Shown here: positions 43,295-55,109 of the stretch, piece after piece
How positions within the stretch are numbered: position 1 is the first letter of the stretch
How the letters are laid out: each line of letters opens with the position of its first letter
Assembly: GCA_947252755.1 (NCBI GenBank)
Contig: CAMXWV010000010.1
Location: 1 to 64,000, forward strand
Length of the DNA: 64,000 bases
From: an uncultured Dermabacter sp.
GTDB lineage: Bacteria; Actinomycetota; Actinomycetes; Actinomycetales; Dermabacteraceae
Reading direction: 5' to 3'
Made by a program: the position numbers and the translations under genes
The notes under the pieces: model-generated
What the model was told of the DNA's origin: nothing
Database searches by the model: none
What the model saw: only the letters and a program-made list of their open reading frames with translations

Positions 43295-45172
43295 TCAGGC
43301 CCGCTCGGATCCCGCGAATGGGTCGCGCGGCTCCTCCCCGAGCGGTGAGTGGGTGCCGTCGATCCCTTCGGGTGAGGAAGCAGCGTCCGCCTCCTCAGCG
43401 CTCTGAGCCCCAGGCTCCTCCGCTTCCGGGTTTTCTGCTGGCGGAGCATCCACCTCAATGATGTCAGCGCCGGCCAGCGGGATCGAGCCTCCCGGGATCG
43501 CCGCGAGCAGTCGCTTGGTGTACTCCTGCTGCGGGTGATGGAACACCTGGTCGGTGGCGCCCTGCTCCACAACACGGCCCTTTTCCATCACCAGGGTGTG
43601 ATCGGCGATCTGCCGCACGACTGCAAGGTCGTGGGTGATGAACAGGTAGGACAGTCCCAGTTCGGCCTGCAGATCGTTCAGCAGTTCCAGCACCTGCGCC
43701 TGGACCAGCACATCCAGCGCGGACACGGCCTCATCGCAGATCACCACATCCGGGTCCAGCGCGAGCGCCCGCGCAATGGCGATGCGCTGACGCTGACCAC
43801 CGGACAGCTCATTCGGGTAGCGCCGGAGCATCGCCGCGGGCAGCTGCACCTTGTCCAGCAGTTCGCGAACCTTCTTCTCTCGGCTCTGTTTGGTGCCGAT
43901 GCCGTGCAGCCGCAGCGGCTCCTCGATCGTGGTGAAGATCGAATACATCGGGTCCAGGGTGCCGTAGGGGTTCTGGAAGATGGGCTGCATCTCCCGGCGC
44001 AGCTTCATCACGTCCTTCGCGGTGGTGAAATCCGCAATGTCACGGCCGTTGTAGCGCACGGTACCCGCGGTGGGCTCCAGCAGCTTCAGCACCATCTGCG
44101 CCACTGTGGACTTGCCGGAGCCGGATTCGCCCACGATCGCCGTGGTGGTGCCGCGGCGCAGATCAAAGGACACATCATCCACCGCGGTGAAGGGCTTCTT
44201 CTGCCAGGGTGCCTTGCCGCGCAGCTGGAACACCTTGGTGAGGTTGCGGACCTCGATGACGTTCTCGGTGGGAATCGGGATCTCCCCGGTGCCCATGGAG
44301 CGATCAGCCGCGGCCACCTCCTGGGCCTTCTCTGCCACGTCCTCTCGGCGCGATGCTGAGATGAGGCGGCGTGAGGACAGCGAGGGCGCAGCGGCGATCA
44401 GCCGCTTGGTGTACGGGTGCTGCGGGTTCTGCAGGATCTGCAGCGCTGGACCGGATTCCACCACCCGGCCCTTGTACATCACCACCAGGTGCTGCGCACG
44501 CTCTGCGGCCAGGCCCAGGTCATGGGTGATCAGCAGCACCGCCACACCCAGGCTGCTGGTGAGCGTGTCCAGATGGTCCAGGATCTGCTGCTGCACGGTC
44601 ACATCCAGCGCGGACGTGGGCTCATCGGCGATCAGCAGGGCGGGGCGTGCAGCCAGGCCCATGGCGATCAGGGCGCGCTGGCGCATGCCGCCCGAGAACT
44701 CGTGGGGGTACTGGCGGGCGCGGGTCTCAGCGTCCGGCAGCCCCGCCTCCTCCAACAGCTCCACGGTGCGGGCGCGGACATCGCCCTTGGCGGCATTGTT
44801 CGCCTTGAGGGCTTCGTCGATCTGGAAGCCCACCTTCCACAGCGGGTTGAGGTTGGACATCGGGTCCTGCGGCACCAGGCCGATCTCACTGCCGCGCAGG
44901 GCCAGGATCTCACTGGACTTCGCGTGCGTGATGTCTTTGCCGCGGAAGCGGACGGTGCCGCCGGTGATGCGGCCGTTGCCGGGCAGCAGGTGCGCAATGG
45001 ACATCGCAGTGGTGGACTTGCCGGAGCCGGACTCGCCCACAATGGCCACGGTCTGGCCTGGGTACACGCGCAGGTTCGCGCCGCGCACCGCGTTGACGTC
45101 ACCGTTGGTGGTGGAGAAGGTGATGTCAAGGTTCTCGATGTCGAGCAGGGGTTCGGTGCGGTTCTGACTCAT
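43295..45172 (-). CDS. Peptide ABC transporter, fused dual ATP-binding protein (DppD-DppF)
   Basis: A 625-residue protein with two complete ABC ATPase domains. The first has GESGSGKST, FSGGMRQRALIAMGL and LLIADEPTSALD; the second has GESGSGKSTVAQ, LSGGQRQRIAIARAL and VVICDEAVSALD. Each ends in the oligopeptide-type C-terminal extension (HPYTKRLIAA and QEYTKRLLAAIP). It energises the peptide or nickel importer encoded by the three genes upstream. The last 60 residues are acidic and low complexity. ATG 45172 overlaps the dppC stop (ATGA). Confidence 0.93.
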   Translation of the reverse strand: MSQNRTEPLLDIENLDITFSTTNGDVNAVRGANLRVYPGQTVAIVGESGSGKSTTAMSIAHLLPGNGRITGGTVRFRGKDITHAKSSEILALRGSEIGLVPQDPMSNLNPLWKVGFQIDEALKANNAAKGDVRARTVELLEEAGLPDAETRARQYPHEFSGGMRQRALIAMGLAARPALLIADEPTSALDVTVQQQILDHLDTLTSSLGVAVLLITHDLGLAAERAQHLVVMYKGRVVESGPALQILQNPQHPYTKRLIAAAPSLSSRRLISASRREDVAEKAQEVAAADRSMGTGEIPIPTENVIEVRNLTKVFQLRGKAPWQKKPFTAVDDVSFDLRRGTTTAIVGESGSGKSTVAQMVLKLLEPTAGTVRYNGRDIADFTTAKDVMKLRREMQPIFQNPYGTLDPMYSIFTTIEEPLRLHGIGTKQSREKKVRELLDKVQLPAAMLRRYPNELSGGQRQRIAIARALALDPDVVICDEAVSALDVLVQAQVLELLNDLQAELGLSYLFITHDLAVVRQIADHTLVMEKGRVVEQGATDQVFHHPQQEYTKRLLAAIPGGSIPLAGADIIEVDAPPAENPEAEEPGAQSAEEADAASSPEGIDGTHSPLGEEPRDPFAGSERA

Positions 45173-46131
45173 CGCTTCCTCGCCTTCGGGTCGAGCGCGT
45201 CACGAACCGCATCGCCGAGCATGATGAAGCTCAGCACGGTGATCGCGAGGCCTATGGACGGGTAGAGCAGCTGGGACGGCATGGTCCGCAGCGCATCGCG
45301 CGCCACGGCGATGTCTCCGCCCCAGGACACCGCGGAGGGCGGCAGTCCCACACCGAGGAAGGACAGGGTTGCCTCCGCCACGATGAACACACCCATGTTC
45401 ACAGTGGCGGTCACGATCACCGGGGCGATCGCGTTCGGCAGCACATGCTTCAGCAGGTTGGTGAGCTTGGAGGCGCCGAGCGCGGTCGACGCGGTCACGA
45501 ACTCCTGGTTCTTCACGCTGATGACCGAACCGCGGGTGATGCGGGCGATGTTCGTCCAGCCGAACACGGACAGCACCAGGATCACGATCCAGATGGAGGC
45601 GATGCCCTGGAAGCGGGCGCCGATGACGATGGCTCCCAGCACCAGCGGGATTGCGAAGAACACGTCGGTGATACGGGAGATGATCTCATCGAACCAGCCG
45701 CCGATATAGCCGGCGAGCGAGCCGATGGTCACGCCGATCAGAGTGGACAGCAGCATCGTGAAGAACCCGACAAGCACGGAGGCGCGGGCGCCGTAGATCG
45801 TGCGCGCGTAGATGTCATACCCCTGGCGGCTGGTGCCGAACCAGTGCTCGGAGCTCGCCGGCTGGTTGGACTTCGTGATGTCTCCGTAGGTGGGGTCCTG
45901 GCTGGTGAACAGCTGCGGGAACACCGCCAGGATCAGCACGAACAGGATCATCAGCGCGGAGATCACGAACACCGGGTTGCGGATCAGCGAATGCCATGCC
46001 TCCGCCCACATGGAGCGGGGAGCGGAGGTGTCATCGAACGCGTCGACCGCCTTCAGCGGCGTCTCATCCAGCGGAGCAACGTAATGCTCCTGACCGGGCA
46101 GCGTGGCCTGGGTCTTGTCATCACTTCGCAT
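45169..46131 (-). CDS. Peptide ABC transporter permease, DppC type
   Basis: A 320-residue membrane protein with six transmembrane segments. An N-terminal OppC-type cytoplasmic helix and membrane segment (LIRNPVFVISALMILF) precede the core; TSRQGYDIYARTIYGARASV and the EAA loop (STALGASKLTNLLKHVLPN) are characteristic. I choose ATG 46131, which overlaps the preceding permease stop by 11 bases; an in-frame start further up lies inside that gene. Confidence 0.92.
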   Translation of the reverse strand: MRSDDKTQATLPGQEHYVAPLDETPLKAVDAFDDTSAPRSMWAEAWHSLIRNPVFVISALMILFVLILAVFPQLFTSQDPTYGDITKSNQPASSEHWFGTSRQGYDIYARTIYGARASVLVGFFTMLLSTLIGVTIGSLAGYIGGWFDEIISRITDVFFAIPLVLGAIVIGARFQGIASIWIVILVLSVFGWTNIARITRGSVISVKNQEFVTASTALGASKLTNLLKHVLPNAIAPVIVTATVNMGVFIVAEATLSFLGVGLPPSAVSWGGDIAVARDALRTMPSQLLYPSIGLAITVLSFIMLGDAVRDALDPKARKR

Positions 46132-47050
46132 AGCGGATCCTCGGGTCGAGCACGGCGTAGAGCAGGTCAACGATCAGGTTGGACAGCAGGAAGATGATCA
46201 CCATCAGGGTGACCACGCTGACCACGGTGGGGCTGTCGGACTTGCCGAGCGCACCGAACAGCAGCTGGCCGATGCCCTGGATGTTGAAGATGCCCTCGGT
46301 GACGATGGCGCCGCCCATCAGCGCGCCGAGGTCCGCCCCCACGAACGTGACCACGGGAATGAGGGAGTTGCGCAGAATGTGCTTGCTGACCACACCGCTG
46401 CGGGGCAGACCCTTGGCAGTGGCGGTGCGCACGTGGTCAGCGGTGGCGGTCTCCGCAACCGAGGTGCGGGTCAGCCGCAGCACATACGCGAAGGACACCA
46501 CGCCCAGCACGGCGCCGGGCACCAGCAGGTTCGTGATCGTGGGATCGGCGCCCACGTTGATCGGCACGAGCTTGAGCTTCACGCCCAGCACAATCTGCAC
46601 CACGAAGCCGATCACGAAGGTGGGGACCGCGATCACCAGCAGCGAGATCATCAGGAAGGTGGTGTCGATCCAGGTGCCCTTCTTCAGACCTGCGATCACA
46701 CCGGCAGCCACACCAAGGATGGTTTCGATGATCACCGCGATGATCGCAAGTTTGAAGGTGACGGGGAATGCCCGCCGGATGTCATCGATGATCGGCCGGC
46801 CGGACAGGTTGACGCCGAAGTCTCCCTGCAGCACGTTGACGATGTAGAGGAACCATTGCACAAGGATCGGCTTGTCCAGGTTGTACTGGGCGCGCAGCTG
46901 ATCTGCCACCGCGGGCGGGAGCGGTTTGTCTCCCGCAATCGCGTGAATCGGGTCTGATCCGGTGGAGAACATCATCAGGTAGATGATGAGCGTGGCGCCC
47001 AGGAACACCGGGATGATCTGCAGCAGTCGCCGCGCGATATACCAGAGCAC
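46121..47050 (-). CDS. Peptide ABC transporter permease, DppB type
   Basis: A 309-residue permease with the DppB layout: N-terminal membrane segment (LQIIPVFLGATLIIYLMM), RAQYNLDKPILVQWFLYI, the EAA-type loop (RTATAKGLPRSGVVSKHIL) and GGAIVTEGIFNIQGIG. Start GTG 47050. It forms the pore with the DppC-type subunit. The gene follows the binding protein after a stable hairpin. Confidence 0.92.
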   Translation of the reverse strand: MLWYIARRLLQIIPVFLGATLIIYLMMFSTGSDPIHAIAGDKPLPPAVADQLRAQYNLDKPILVQWFLYIVNVLQGDFGVNLSGRPIIDDIRRAFPVTFKLAIIAVIIETILGVAAGVIAGLKKGTWIDTTFLMISLLVIAVPTFVIGFVVQIVLGVKLKLVPINVGADPTITNLLVPGAVLGVVSFAYVLRLTRTSVAETATADHVRTATAKGLPRSGVVSKHILRNSLIPVVTFVGADLGALMGGAIVTEGIFNIQGIGQLLFGALGKSDSPTVVSVVTLMVIIFLLSNLIVDLLYAVLDPRIRYAK

Positions 47051-47095
47051 GAGGGATCGCTTTCGTTGGTGTGGAGAGGGTATGGGGACAGCAGA

Positions 47096-47133
47096 AGCGC
47101 GGGCGGGACCGATCCGGCGGTCCTGCCCGCGCT
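47096..47133 (-). terminator. Intercistronic hairpin between binding-protein and permease genes
   Basis: A 15-base stem (47096-47110 with 47119-47133, one G-T pair, loop of 8) lies between the binding-protein stop and the permease start, without a T run. It probably protects the binding-protein mRNA from 3' decay or partly terminates transcription, so that the binding protein is made in excess. Confidence 0.65.
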
Positions 47134-47154
47134 CACGTTATGACCGCGAAAGGG

Positions 47155-48795
47155 TCACTTCTTGGTGATCTCGTAGTACAGCGGGACCGTGTCCCAACCG
47201 TACTTCACATCGGACACAGCGCTCGAGTATCCGCCGATGGTGTTCTGGTACCACAGCGGCACGGACGGAAGGTTCTCCATCAGCACTGCCTCAGCAGCCT
47301 TGAACTTCTCGATTGCAGCATCGGCGTCCGGAGCCGCAAGGCCGTCCTTGAGGAGCGTGTCGAACTCGGGGTTCTTGAAGTCCGAGTCGTTCGAGCCTTT
47401 CCCATCTGCGGCGGCGGAGGAGTACAGCGGGCCCAGGAAGTTGAACATCGACGGGTAGTCAGCCTGCCAGCCGGTGCGGAATGCGCCCTTGATCTCGCGG
47501 TTGCCCACCACCTCGCGGAACTTGCCGAACTCCGGGTACGGAGTGGGAGTGGCGGTGATGCCGAGCGTCTGCTTGATCGAGTTGCACACGGCTTCCACCC
47601 AGTCCTTGTGCGGGCCGTCCGCGTTGTAGGCGAGGGTGAAGTCGCCCTCGAACTTCTGCATGCCCTCAGCCTGATCCCACAGCTCCTTGGCCTTCGCAGC
47701 ATTGAACTGCAGCACTTCATTGCCGGGGATATCGGTGGCGCCGCCACCGTCGATCACCGGTGCGATGAAGTCGGTGGCCGGGCTTCGGGTGCCGAAGAAG
47801 AGGCTGTCGCAGATCGCCTTGCGGTCGATTGCCATGGAGATGGCCTGCTTGCGCAGTTTGCCTGCTTCGCCCTCGAAGTTCTTGTCCCCCGCAGCGAAGG
47901 TGAACGCCTGGAACACAGCGCCATCCTGGTTGACGGCGCGCTCGCCCAGATCGTTCTCGAACGTGGACAGCGCCGAGTTGGGGATCTGGTCCACCACGTC
48001 AACCGAGCCGTTGTCCGAGGTGAGGTCGTTGTAGAGGGTGTCCGGATCGGCGTAGATCTTGAAGGTGATGCCGCCGTTCTTCGCCTTGCGCGGTCCGTCA
48101 TAGTGTTCGTTGACGACCAGGCGGATCTCCTTGTCATGCTCCCAGGCGTCCACCTTGTACGGGCCTGAGGAGACCGGCTTCTCACCGAAGGCCTCGAGGT
48201 CATCCAGCGCGGATGCCGGCCACGGCATGTACGCGGTGTAGCCAAGGCGGTTCGGGAAGTCCGACTGCGCGGAGGTCAGCTTGACGGTGAAGGTGGTGTC
48301 ATCCACAACCGTCAGACCCTTCAGCTCTTCCGCGGTGGGCTTCTCAGCGCCCACTTCGTCAAAGCCTTCGATCGGCTCGAAGAAGTTCTGCGAGGACTGA
48401 GCGTTGGTGGTCAGAGCACCGTAGTTCCAGGCGCGCACAAAGTCCTCCGCCTTGATGACGGTGCCGTCCGAGTACTTCTGATCGGCTTTGATCTTGATGG
48501 TCCAGGTGATGTTGTCCTCGGACTCAATGGACTCGGCGAGATCGTTCTCCACCTCGCCCTGCTCGGTGTAATACACAAGACCGGAGAACACGGAGGTCAG
48601 GACGCGGCCGCCGCTCACCTCAGTCGTGTTGGTGGTGAGCAGCTTGTTCTCCGGCTCGGTGCCGTTGGCCAGGATGATGGCGGCGTCATCGCCGCCGCCT
48701 GAACCGGAGTTCGATGAGCCGCCGCAGGCAGCAAGCGCGGTGACGCCGACCGCGGCCGCGGAACCGGCGAAGAGTGAACGGCGTGAGATCTGCAT
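47155..48795 (-). CDS. Peptide ABC transporter substrate-binding lipoprotein
   Basis: A 546-residue solute-binding protein of family 5 (peptide/nickel, OppA-like). The signal region has a twin-arginine motif SRRSLF (R5-R6) and a lipobox with Cys24 (TALAAC), followed by a Gly/Ser linker. GGRVLTSVFSGLVYY, the DGTVIKAEDFVRAWNYG segment and AISMAIDRKAICDSLF are family landmarks. ATG 48795 with GAGGAGAG upstream is preferred over a start 12 bases earlier. First gene of the importer operon, divergent from pgi across a 219-base gap. Confidence 0.93.
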   Translation of the reverse strand: MQISRRSLFAGSAAAVGVTALAACGGSSNSGSGGGDDAAIILANGTEPENKLLTTNTTEVSGGRVLTSVFSGLVYYTEQGEVENDLAESIESEDNITWTIKIKADQKYSDGTVIKAEDFVRAWNYGALTTNAQSSQNFFEPIEGFDEVGAEKPTAEELKGLTVVDDTTFTVKLTSAQSDFPNRLGYTAYMPWPASALDDLEAFGEKPVSSGPYKVDAWEHDKEIRLVVNEHYDGPRKAKNGGITFKIYADPDTLYNDLTSDNGSVDVVDQIPNSALSTFENDLGERAVNQDGAVFQAFTFAAGDKNFEGEAGKLRKQAISMAIDRKAICDSLFFGTRSPATDFIAPVIDGGGATDIPGNEVLQFNAAKAKELWDQAEGMQKFEGDFTLAYNADGPHKDWVEAVCNSIKQTLGITATPTPYPEFGKFREVVGNREIKGAFRTGWQADYPSMFNFLGPLYSSAAADGKGSNDSDFKNPEFDTLLKDGLAAPDADAAIEKFKAAEAVLMENLPSVPLWYQNTIGGYSSAVSDVKYGWDTVPLYYEITKK

Positions 48796-49014
48796 GTCTC
48801 TCCTCATTGTCTGGGCCCGCGGCGCAGCGCGCAGCGAGCACGGGGCCGCCTGGGTTCGGCGACACGATTGCCTTATGATGCCTCAGATCACACCGGGAAC
48901 CAAAGCGATGCGGTCCATGTCCTCCTGACCGTTGCCGATTCGTGACCTTGAAGATCCGATTCAGGACCAAGGACACTGCGCCTTCACCCAGGCGGACCGA
49001 GCACAATAAGAGGC

Positions 49015-50781
49015 ATGAACGCCACCGACTCTGCTTCTGTGACCGCTGATTCTGTAACCGCTGACGATTCCGCCCTCACTGACCCGACCGCACCGGTGGA
49101 CCCGGTGATGACCAAGGCGTGGCGAGCACTCGAAGACCACGACGACCAGCTCACCGGCAGCCTGCGCGACTGGTTCGCGGCGGATGCGGACCGCGCCGCC
49201 TCCCTGAGCCGCCGCGCCGGTGACCTCTACGTGGACCTCTCAAAGAACCTCATCACCACCGACACCGTGCGCCTGCTGCTTGAGCTTGCCGAACAGACCC
49301 GCGTGCTCGAGCGCCGTGATGCGATGTTCGCCGGCGAGCACATCAACACCACCGAGGACCGCGCTGTTCTGCATACGGCGCTGCGCCGACCGAAAGACTC
49401 CTCGCCGGCCCTCGAGGTTGATGGCGACAATGTGGATGACCTCGTGCACACCGAACTGGCGAAGATCTATGCATTCGCTGACAAGGTTCGCTCCGGTGAG
49501 TGGACCGGCGCCACCGGCAAGCGCATCACCACCGTGGTGAACATCGGCATCGGCGGCTCAGACCTGGGCCCCGTCATGGTCTATGAGGCGCTGAAGCCGC
49601 TCGCTCAGGAGGGTCTGAGCGCCCGGTTCATCTCCAATATCGATCCCACTGATGTGGGCGAAACCACCCGCGATCTGGACCCGGAGACCACGCTGGTGAT
49701 CGTGGCATCGAAAACCTTCACCACGCTCGAGACCATCACCAACGCCCGTCTGGTGCGGGACTGGCTGCTGAACGGTCTGAAGGAGCGCGGCGTCACCGAT
49801 GCTGCCGGCGCCACCGCGAAGCACTTCGTGGCCGTCTCCACCGCGCTGGACAAGGTGGAGGAGTTCGGGATCGATCCCGCGAACGCGTTCGGCTTCTGGA
49901 GCTGGGTGGGCGGGCGCTACTCGGTGGACTCCGCTATCGGCACCTCACTGGCCACCGTGTTCGGCCCCGAGGTGTTCGAGGAGTTCCTGGCCGGCTTCCA
50001 CACAATGGATGAGCATTTCCGAACCGCAGCACCGCAGGACAACGTGCCGCTGCTGATGGGAATGCTCAACGTGTGGAACGTGAACTTTCTGGGCGCGGAG
50101 ACCCACGCGGTGCTCCCCTACTCGCAGTTCCTCCACCGATTCCCCGCGTATCTGCAGCAGCTGACCATGGAATCCAATGGCAAGGGCGTGCGCTGGGACG
50201 GCTCCCCTGTGAGCACGGAGACCGGGGAGATCTTCTGGGGTGAGCCCGGCACCAACGGCCAGCACGCCTTCTACCAGCTGATCCACCAGGGAACTCGACT
50301 CATTCCCGCGGACTTCATCGCCTTCGCCGATCCGGCCTACCCGCTGCGGGACGGTGAGCAGGATGTGCACGAGCTGTTCCTCGCGAATTTCTTCGCGCAG
50401 ACCAAGGCGCTCGCCTTCGGCAAGACCGCGTCGGAAGTGGAGGCCGAAGGCACCACCGGTGACCTGGTGCCGGCTCGCATGTTCACCGGGGACCGGCCCA
50501 CCACCTCGATCATGGCACCAGCCCTCACCCCGAGCGTGCTCGGCCAGCTGATCGCCCTGTATGAGCACATCACGTTCGTGCAGGGGGCGGTGTGGGGCAT
50601 CAACAGCTTTGACCAGTGGGGAGTAGAGCTTGGCAAGCAGCTGGCCAAGGACCTGGCCCCGGCGGTGGCTGGCGATGCGGACGCCATCGCCGCTGAGGAC
50701 TCCTCCACGAAAGCGCTCATCGAGTTCTACCGTGCGCACCGCACAGCTGCCGGCGCCACCGGCGGCTCTGACCAACGCTGA
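49015..50781 (+). CDS. pgi: Glucose-6-phosphate isomerase
   Basis: A 588-residue phosphoglucose isomerase interconverting glucose-6-phosphate and fructose-6-phosphate. Sugar-phosphate binding residues are in [18 protein letters not shown] and [13 protein letters not shown]; the active-site region has [15 protein letters not shown], and [21 protein letters not shown] matches the second PGI signature region. The first 25 residues are a Thr/Ser/Asp-rich extension. AAGAGG precedes ATG 49015. pfkA follows after 21 bases, so the two glycolytic steps are co-transcribed. Confidence 0.96.
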   Translation: MNATDSASVTADSVTADDSALTDPTAPVDPVMTKAWRALEDHDDQLTGSLRDWFAADADRAASLSRRAGDLYVDLSKNLITTDTVRLLLELAEQTRVLERRDAMFAGEHINTTEDRAVLHTALRRPKDSSPALEVDGDNVDDLVHTELAKIYAFADKVRSGEWTGATGKRITTVVNIGIGGSDLGPVMVYEALKPLAQEGLSARFISNIDPTDVGETTRDLDPETTLVIVASKTFTTLETITNARLVRDWLLNGLKERGVTDAAGATAKHFVAVSTALDKVEEFGIDPANAFGFWSWVGGRYSVDSAIGTSLATVFGPEVFEEFLAGFHTMDEHFRTAAPQDNVPLLMGMLNVWNVNFLGAETHAVLPYSQFLHRFPAYLQQLTMESNGKGVRWDGSPVSTETGEIFWGEPGTNGQHAFYQLIHQGTRLIPADFIAFADPAYPLRDGEQDVHELFLANFFAQTKALAFGKTASEVEAEGTTGDLVPARMFTGDRPTTSIMAPALTPSVLGQLIALYEHITFVQGAVWGINSFDQWGVELGKQLAKDLAPAVAGDADAIAAEDSSTKALIEFYRAHRTAAGATGGSDQR

Positions 50782-50802
50782 CGAGCAAGGAGACCTCTCA
50801 CG

Positions 50803-51837
50803 ATGAAGATCGGCATCCTGACCTCCGGCGGTGACTGCCCCGGCCTGAACGCCGTGATCCGCGGCGCCGTGCTCAAAGGGGACACCGCCTACGAGACCGA
50901 GTTCGTGGGCTTCCTTGACGGTTGGCGCGGCCTGGAGCGGGGTGAGAGCATCCCGCTCCCCCGCCGGAAGGTCCGCGGCATCGGCCGGCTTGGCGGCACC
51001 ATCCTGGGCACCTCCCGTTGGAACCCGTTCCATGAAGGATCCGGCGGCGCTGAGGGCGTGAAGCAGATGATGGCGGAGCAGGAGGTGGACGCGATCATCG
51101 CCATCGGCGGTGACGGCACCCTCTTCACCGCTGACCGGCTCGCACAGGCGGGCGTTCCGATCGTTGGCGTGCCGAAGACTGTGGACAACGATCTTGACGC
51201 CACGGATTACACGTTCGGGTTCAACACCGCGGTGGAGATCGCCACGGAGAACCTGGACCGACTGCGCACCACCGGGAACTCGCATCGCCGCTGCATGGTG
51301 GCGGAGGTGATGGGCCGATCGGTGGGCTGGATTGCGCTGCATTCCGGGATGGCCAGCGGAGCGCACGTCATCTGCATTCCGGAGTATCCGTTGAGCATCG
51401 ACGAGATCTGCGGCTTTGTGCAGGCCCGGATGGACCGCTCGCCGCGCCGCTCCCCGCTGGTGGTGGTGGCGGAAGGGTTCACGCCTGCTGGTGCTCCCGA
51501 ATCGTTCATGGACTACGAGATGGATGAGTTCGGGCGTCCGGTGCTGGGCGGAGTGGCGCAGCGGCTTGCTCCGATCATTGAAGAGCGCACCGGGATCGAA
51601 TCCCGCGCCACCGTGCTGGGCCATATCCAGCGCGGCGGAGCGCCCACGGGTTATGACCGCATCCTCGCCACCCGGTTCGGAATGGCGGCGGTGGACCTGG
51701 TGCATCGCGGCGGATTCGGGCGGATGGTGTCACTGCGCGGCACGGACGTGGTGGATGTTCCGCTGAGCGAGGCGATCAACGCGGTGAAGCGAGTGCCACA
51801 GTCACGCTGGGATGAGGTTCGCGTCCTGTTCGGCTGA
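50803..51837 (+). CDS. pfkA: 6-phosphofructokinase
   Basis: A 344-residue group III phosphofructokinase. TSGGDCPGLNAVIRG binds the nucleotide, IGGDGTLF carries Gly105 (Gly in ATP-dependent, Asp in PPi-dependent enzymes), PKTVDND has Lys125 (Lys is usual in PPi-enzymes, Gly in classical ATP enzymes) with the catalytic Asp128, and EVMGRSVGWIAL lies at the substrate site. The Gly/Lys mixture is found in actinobacterial enzymes that use ATP, so ATP is the likely donor. The start has AAGGAG upstream. It is 21 bases after pgi and is followed by a 14-base palindrome before icd. Confidence 0.94.
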   Translation: MKIGILTSGGDCPGLNAVIRGAVLKGDTAYETEFVGFLDGWRGLERGESIPLPRRKVRGIGRLGGTILGTSRWNPFHEGSGGAEGVKQMMAEQEVDAIIAIGGDGTLFTADRLAQAGVPIVGVPKTVDNDLDATDYTFGFNTAVEIATENLDRLRTTGNSHRRCMVAEVMGRSVGWIALHSGMASGAHVICIPEYPLSIDEICGFVQARMDRSPRRSPLVVVAEGFTPAGAPESFMDYEMDEFGRPVLGGVAQRLAPIIEERTGIESRATVLGHIQRGGAPTGYDRILATRFGMAAVDLVHRGGFGRMVSLRGTDVVDVPLSEAINAVKRVPQSRWDEVRVLFG

Positions 51838-51857
51838 GGCCCGCTCACACCACCTGA

Positions 51858-54113
<2,256 letters not shown>

Positions 54114-54117
54114 GACT

Positions 54118-54180
54118 GTGGGGCGCCCTGACACCGCGCCCCACGTCAGCACGGTGCCCCACCTCAGCGCGGTGCCCCAC
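54118..54180. repeat. Hairpin plus 18-bp repeats between convergent genes
   Basis: GTGGGGCGC (54118-54126) pairs perfectly with GCGCCCCAC (54136-54144), a stem just after the icd stop. The core GCCCCAC then recurs at 54138, 54156 and 54174, an 18-base period with three copies. There is no T run, so it is at best a weak terminator. Confidence 0.6.
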
Positions 54181-54207
54181 GCCATCTAGCGAAGCCCCGC
54201 ACGGCGG

Positions 54208-55056
54208 TTACATGAACTGCCGCACCAGGGCGAACAGTGCCACGGCAACGATCACCGTGCGCATCAGCCACTCGGGGAACCGCCTGGCCAGGTGCGCCCC
54301 GGTGTAGGAGCCGAGCATGGCTCCGGCGCCGATGATGAGCGCGCCGAGCCACAGGATGGGCGCGTCGAGGGCTGCCCAGGCGATCAGGTACACCGCGGTG
54401 GCGGCAAGGTTCACCACCAGGGACAGCAGGTTCTTGATCGAGTTCACCGAACGCAGATCCCGACCGGTGAACGCTCCGAGCACCCCCAGGTAGAGCACGC
54501 CCTGTGCGGCGGTGAAGAATCCGCCGTACACGCTGGCGCCGCCCATAGCGGCAAGCAGCCCGGGTGAGCGCAGCCGCTCGGCCTGCTCAGTGAGACTGTG
54601 GGCACCGGTGCCGGTGGCGCTGTGAGAGTTGGTGCCGGCGGCGCTGTGAGTACCGGTGCCGGCAGCGCTGTGGGCGCCGGTGAGGCGCTTCGCGATCGTC
54701 GGCTGCAGGATCACCAGCAGCAGCGCCGCCACGATGAGCACCGGCACCACCCAGTCAAGCGCGGCCGGACTGGCCACCAGCAGCAGCATGGAACCGGCGC
54801 AGGCAGCACAGAGCGTGGTGAGGATCAGCGGGCGCAGGAGCGGCAGTTCCTGGCGGATCTCCTGCCGGTAGCCCATGCAGGCGCCAACAGTGGAGAACAG
54901 CATGCCCACCGTATTCGTGCGCACCGCAACTCCCGGCGGCACGCCGAGGGCAAGCAGCACCGGCAGGGTCAGCAGGGAGCCGGATCCGACTGCTGCGTTG
55001 ATGGCACCGGCGATGATCGCCATCGCCAACAGGATCGCACCATCCAGCAGGCCCAT
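54208..55056 (-). CDS. TauE/SafE (TSUP) family membrane permease
   Basis: A 282-residue protein with two halves of hydrophobic segments typical of sulfite/sulfonate exporters of the TSUP family: GAINAAVGSGSLLTLPVLLALG at the N-terminus and GGFFTAAQGVLYLGVLGAF after the middle. Between them lies a hydrophilic loop (about 125-150) made of octapeptide repeats of the form HSAAGTGT, encoded by 24-base DNA repeats. The loop is unusual for the family. The substrate is unknown. Upstream, 54 bases away on the same strand, is tpx. Confidence 0.87.
   Translation of the reverse strand: MGLLDGAILLAMAIIAGAINAAVGSGSLLTLPVLLALGVPPGVAVRTNTVGMLFSTVGACMGYRQEIRQELPLLRPLILTTLCAACAGSMLLLVASPAALDWVVPVLIVAALLLVILQPTIAKRLTGAHSAAGTGTHSAAGTNSHSATGTGAHSLTEQAERLRSPGLLAAMGGASVYGGFFTAAQGVLYLGVLGAFTGRDLRSVNSIKNLLSLVVNLAATAVYLIAWAALDAPILWLGALIIGAGAMLGSYTGAHLARRFPEWLMRTVIVAVALFALVRQFM
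54601..54672. repeat. 24-bp tandem repeat in the TauE-like gene
   Basis: Three units at 54601, 54625 and 54649, with partial copies on both sides, share the core GGTGCCGGYGGCGCTGTG. They encode the octapeptide repeat of the central loop in frame. Confidence 0.85.
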
Positions 55057-55109
55057 CCTTCTGCTCTAGTCCCTCTGCTCCACATCCTCTGCTGTGTGCG
55101 GTGGGGTTC

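Noticed and set aside
49945..51705. 586-codon open frame antisense to pgi and pfkA
   Set aside because: Low-complexity His/Arg-rich product spanning two well-supported genes on the other strand.
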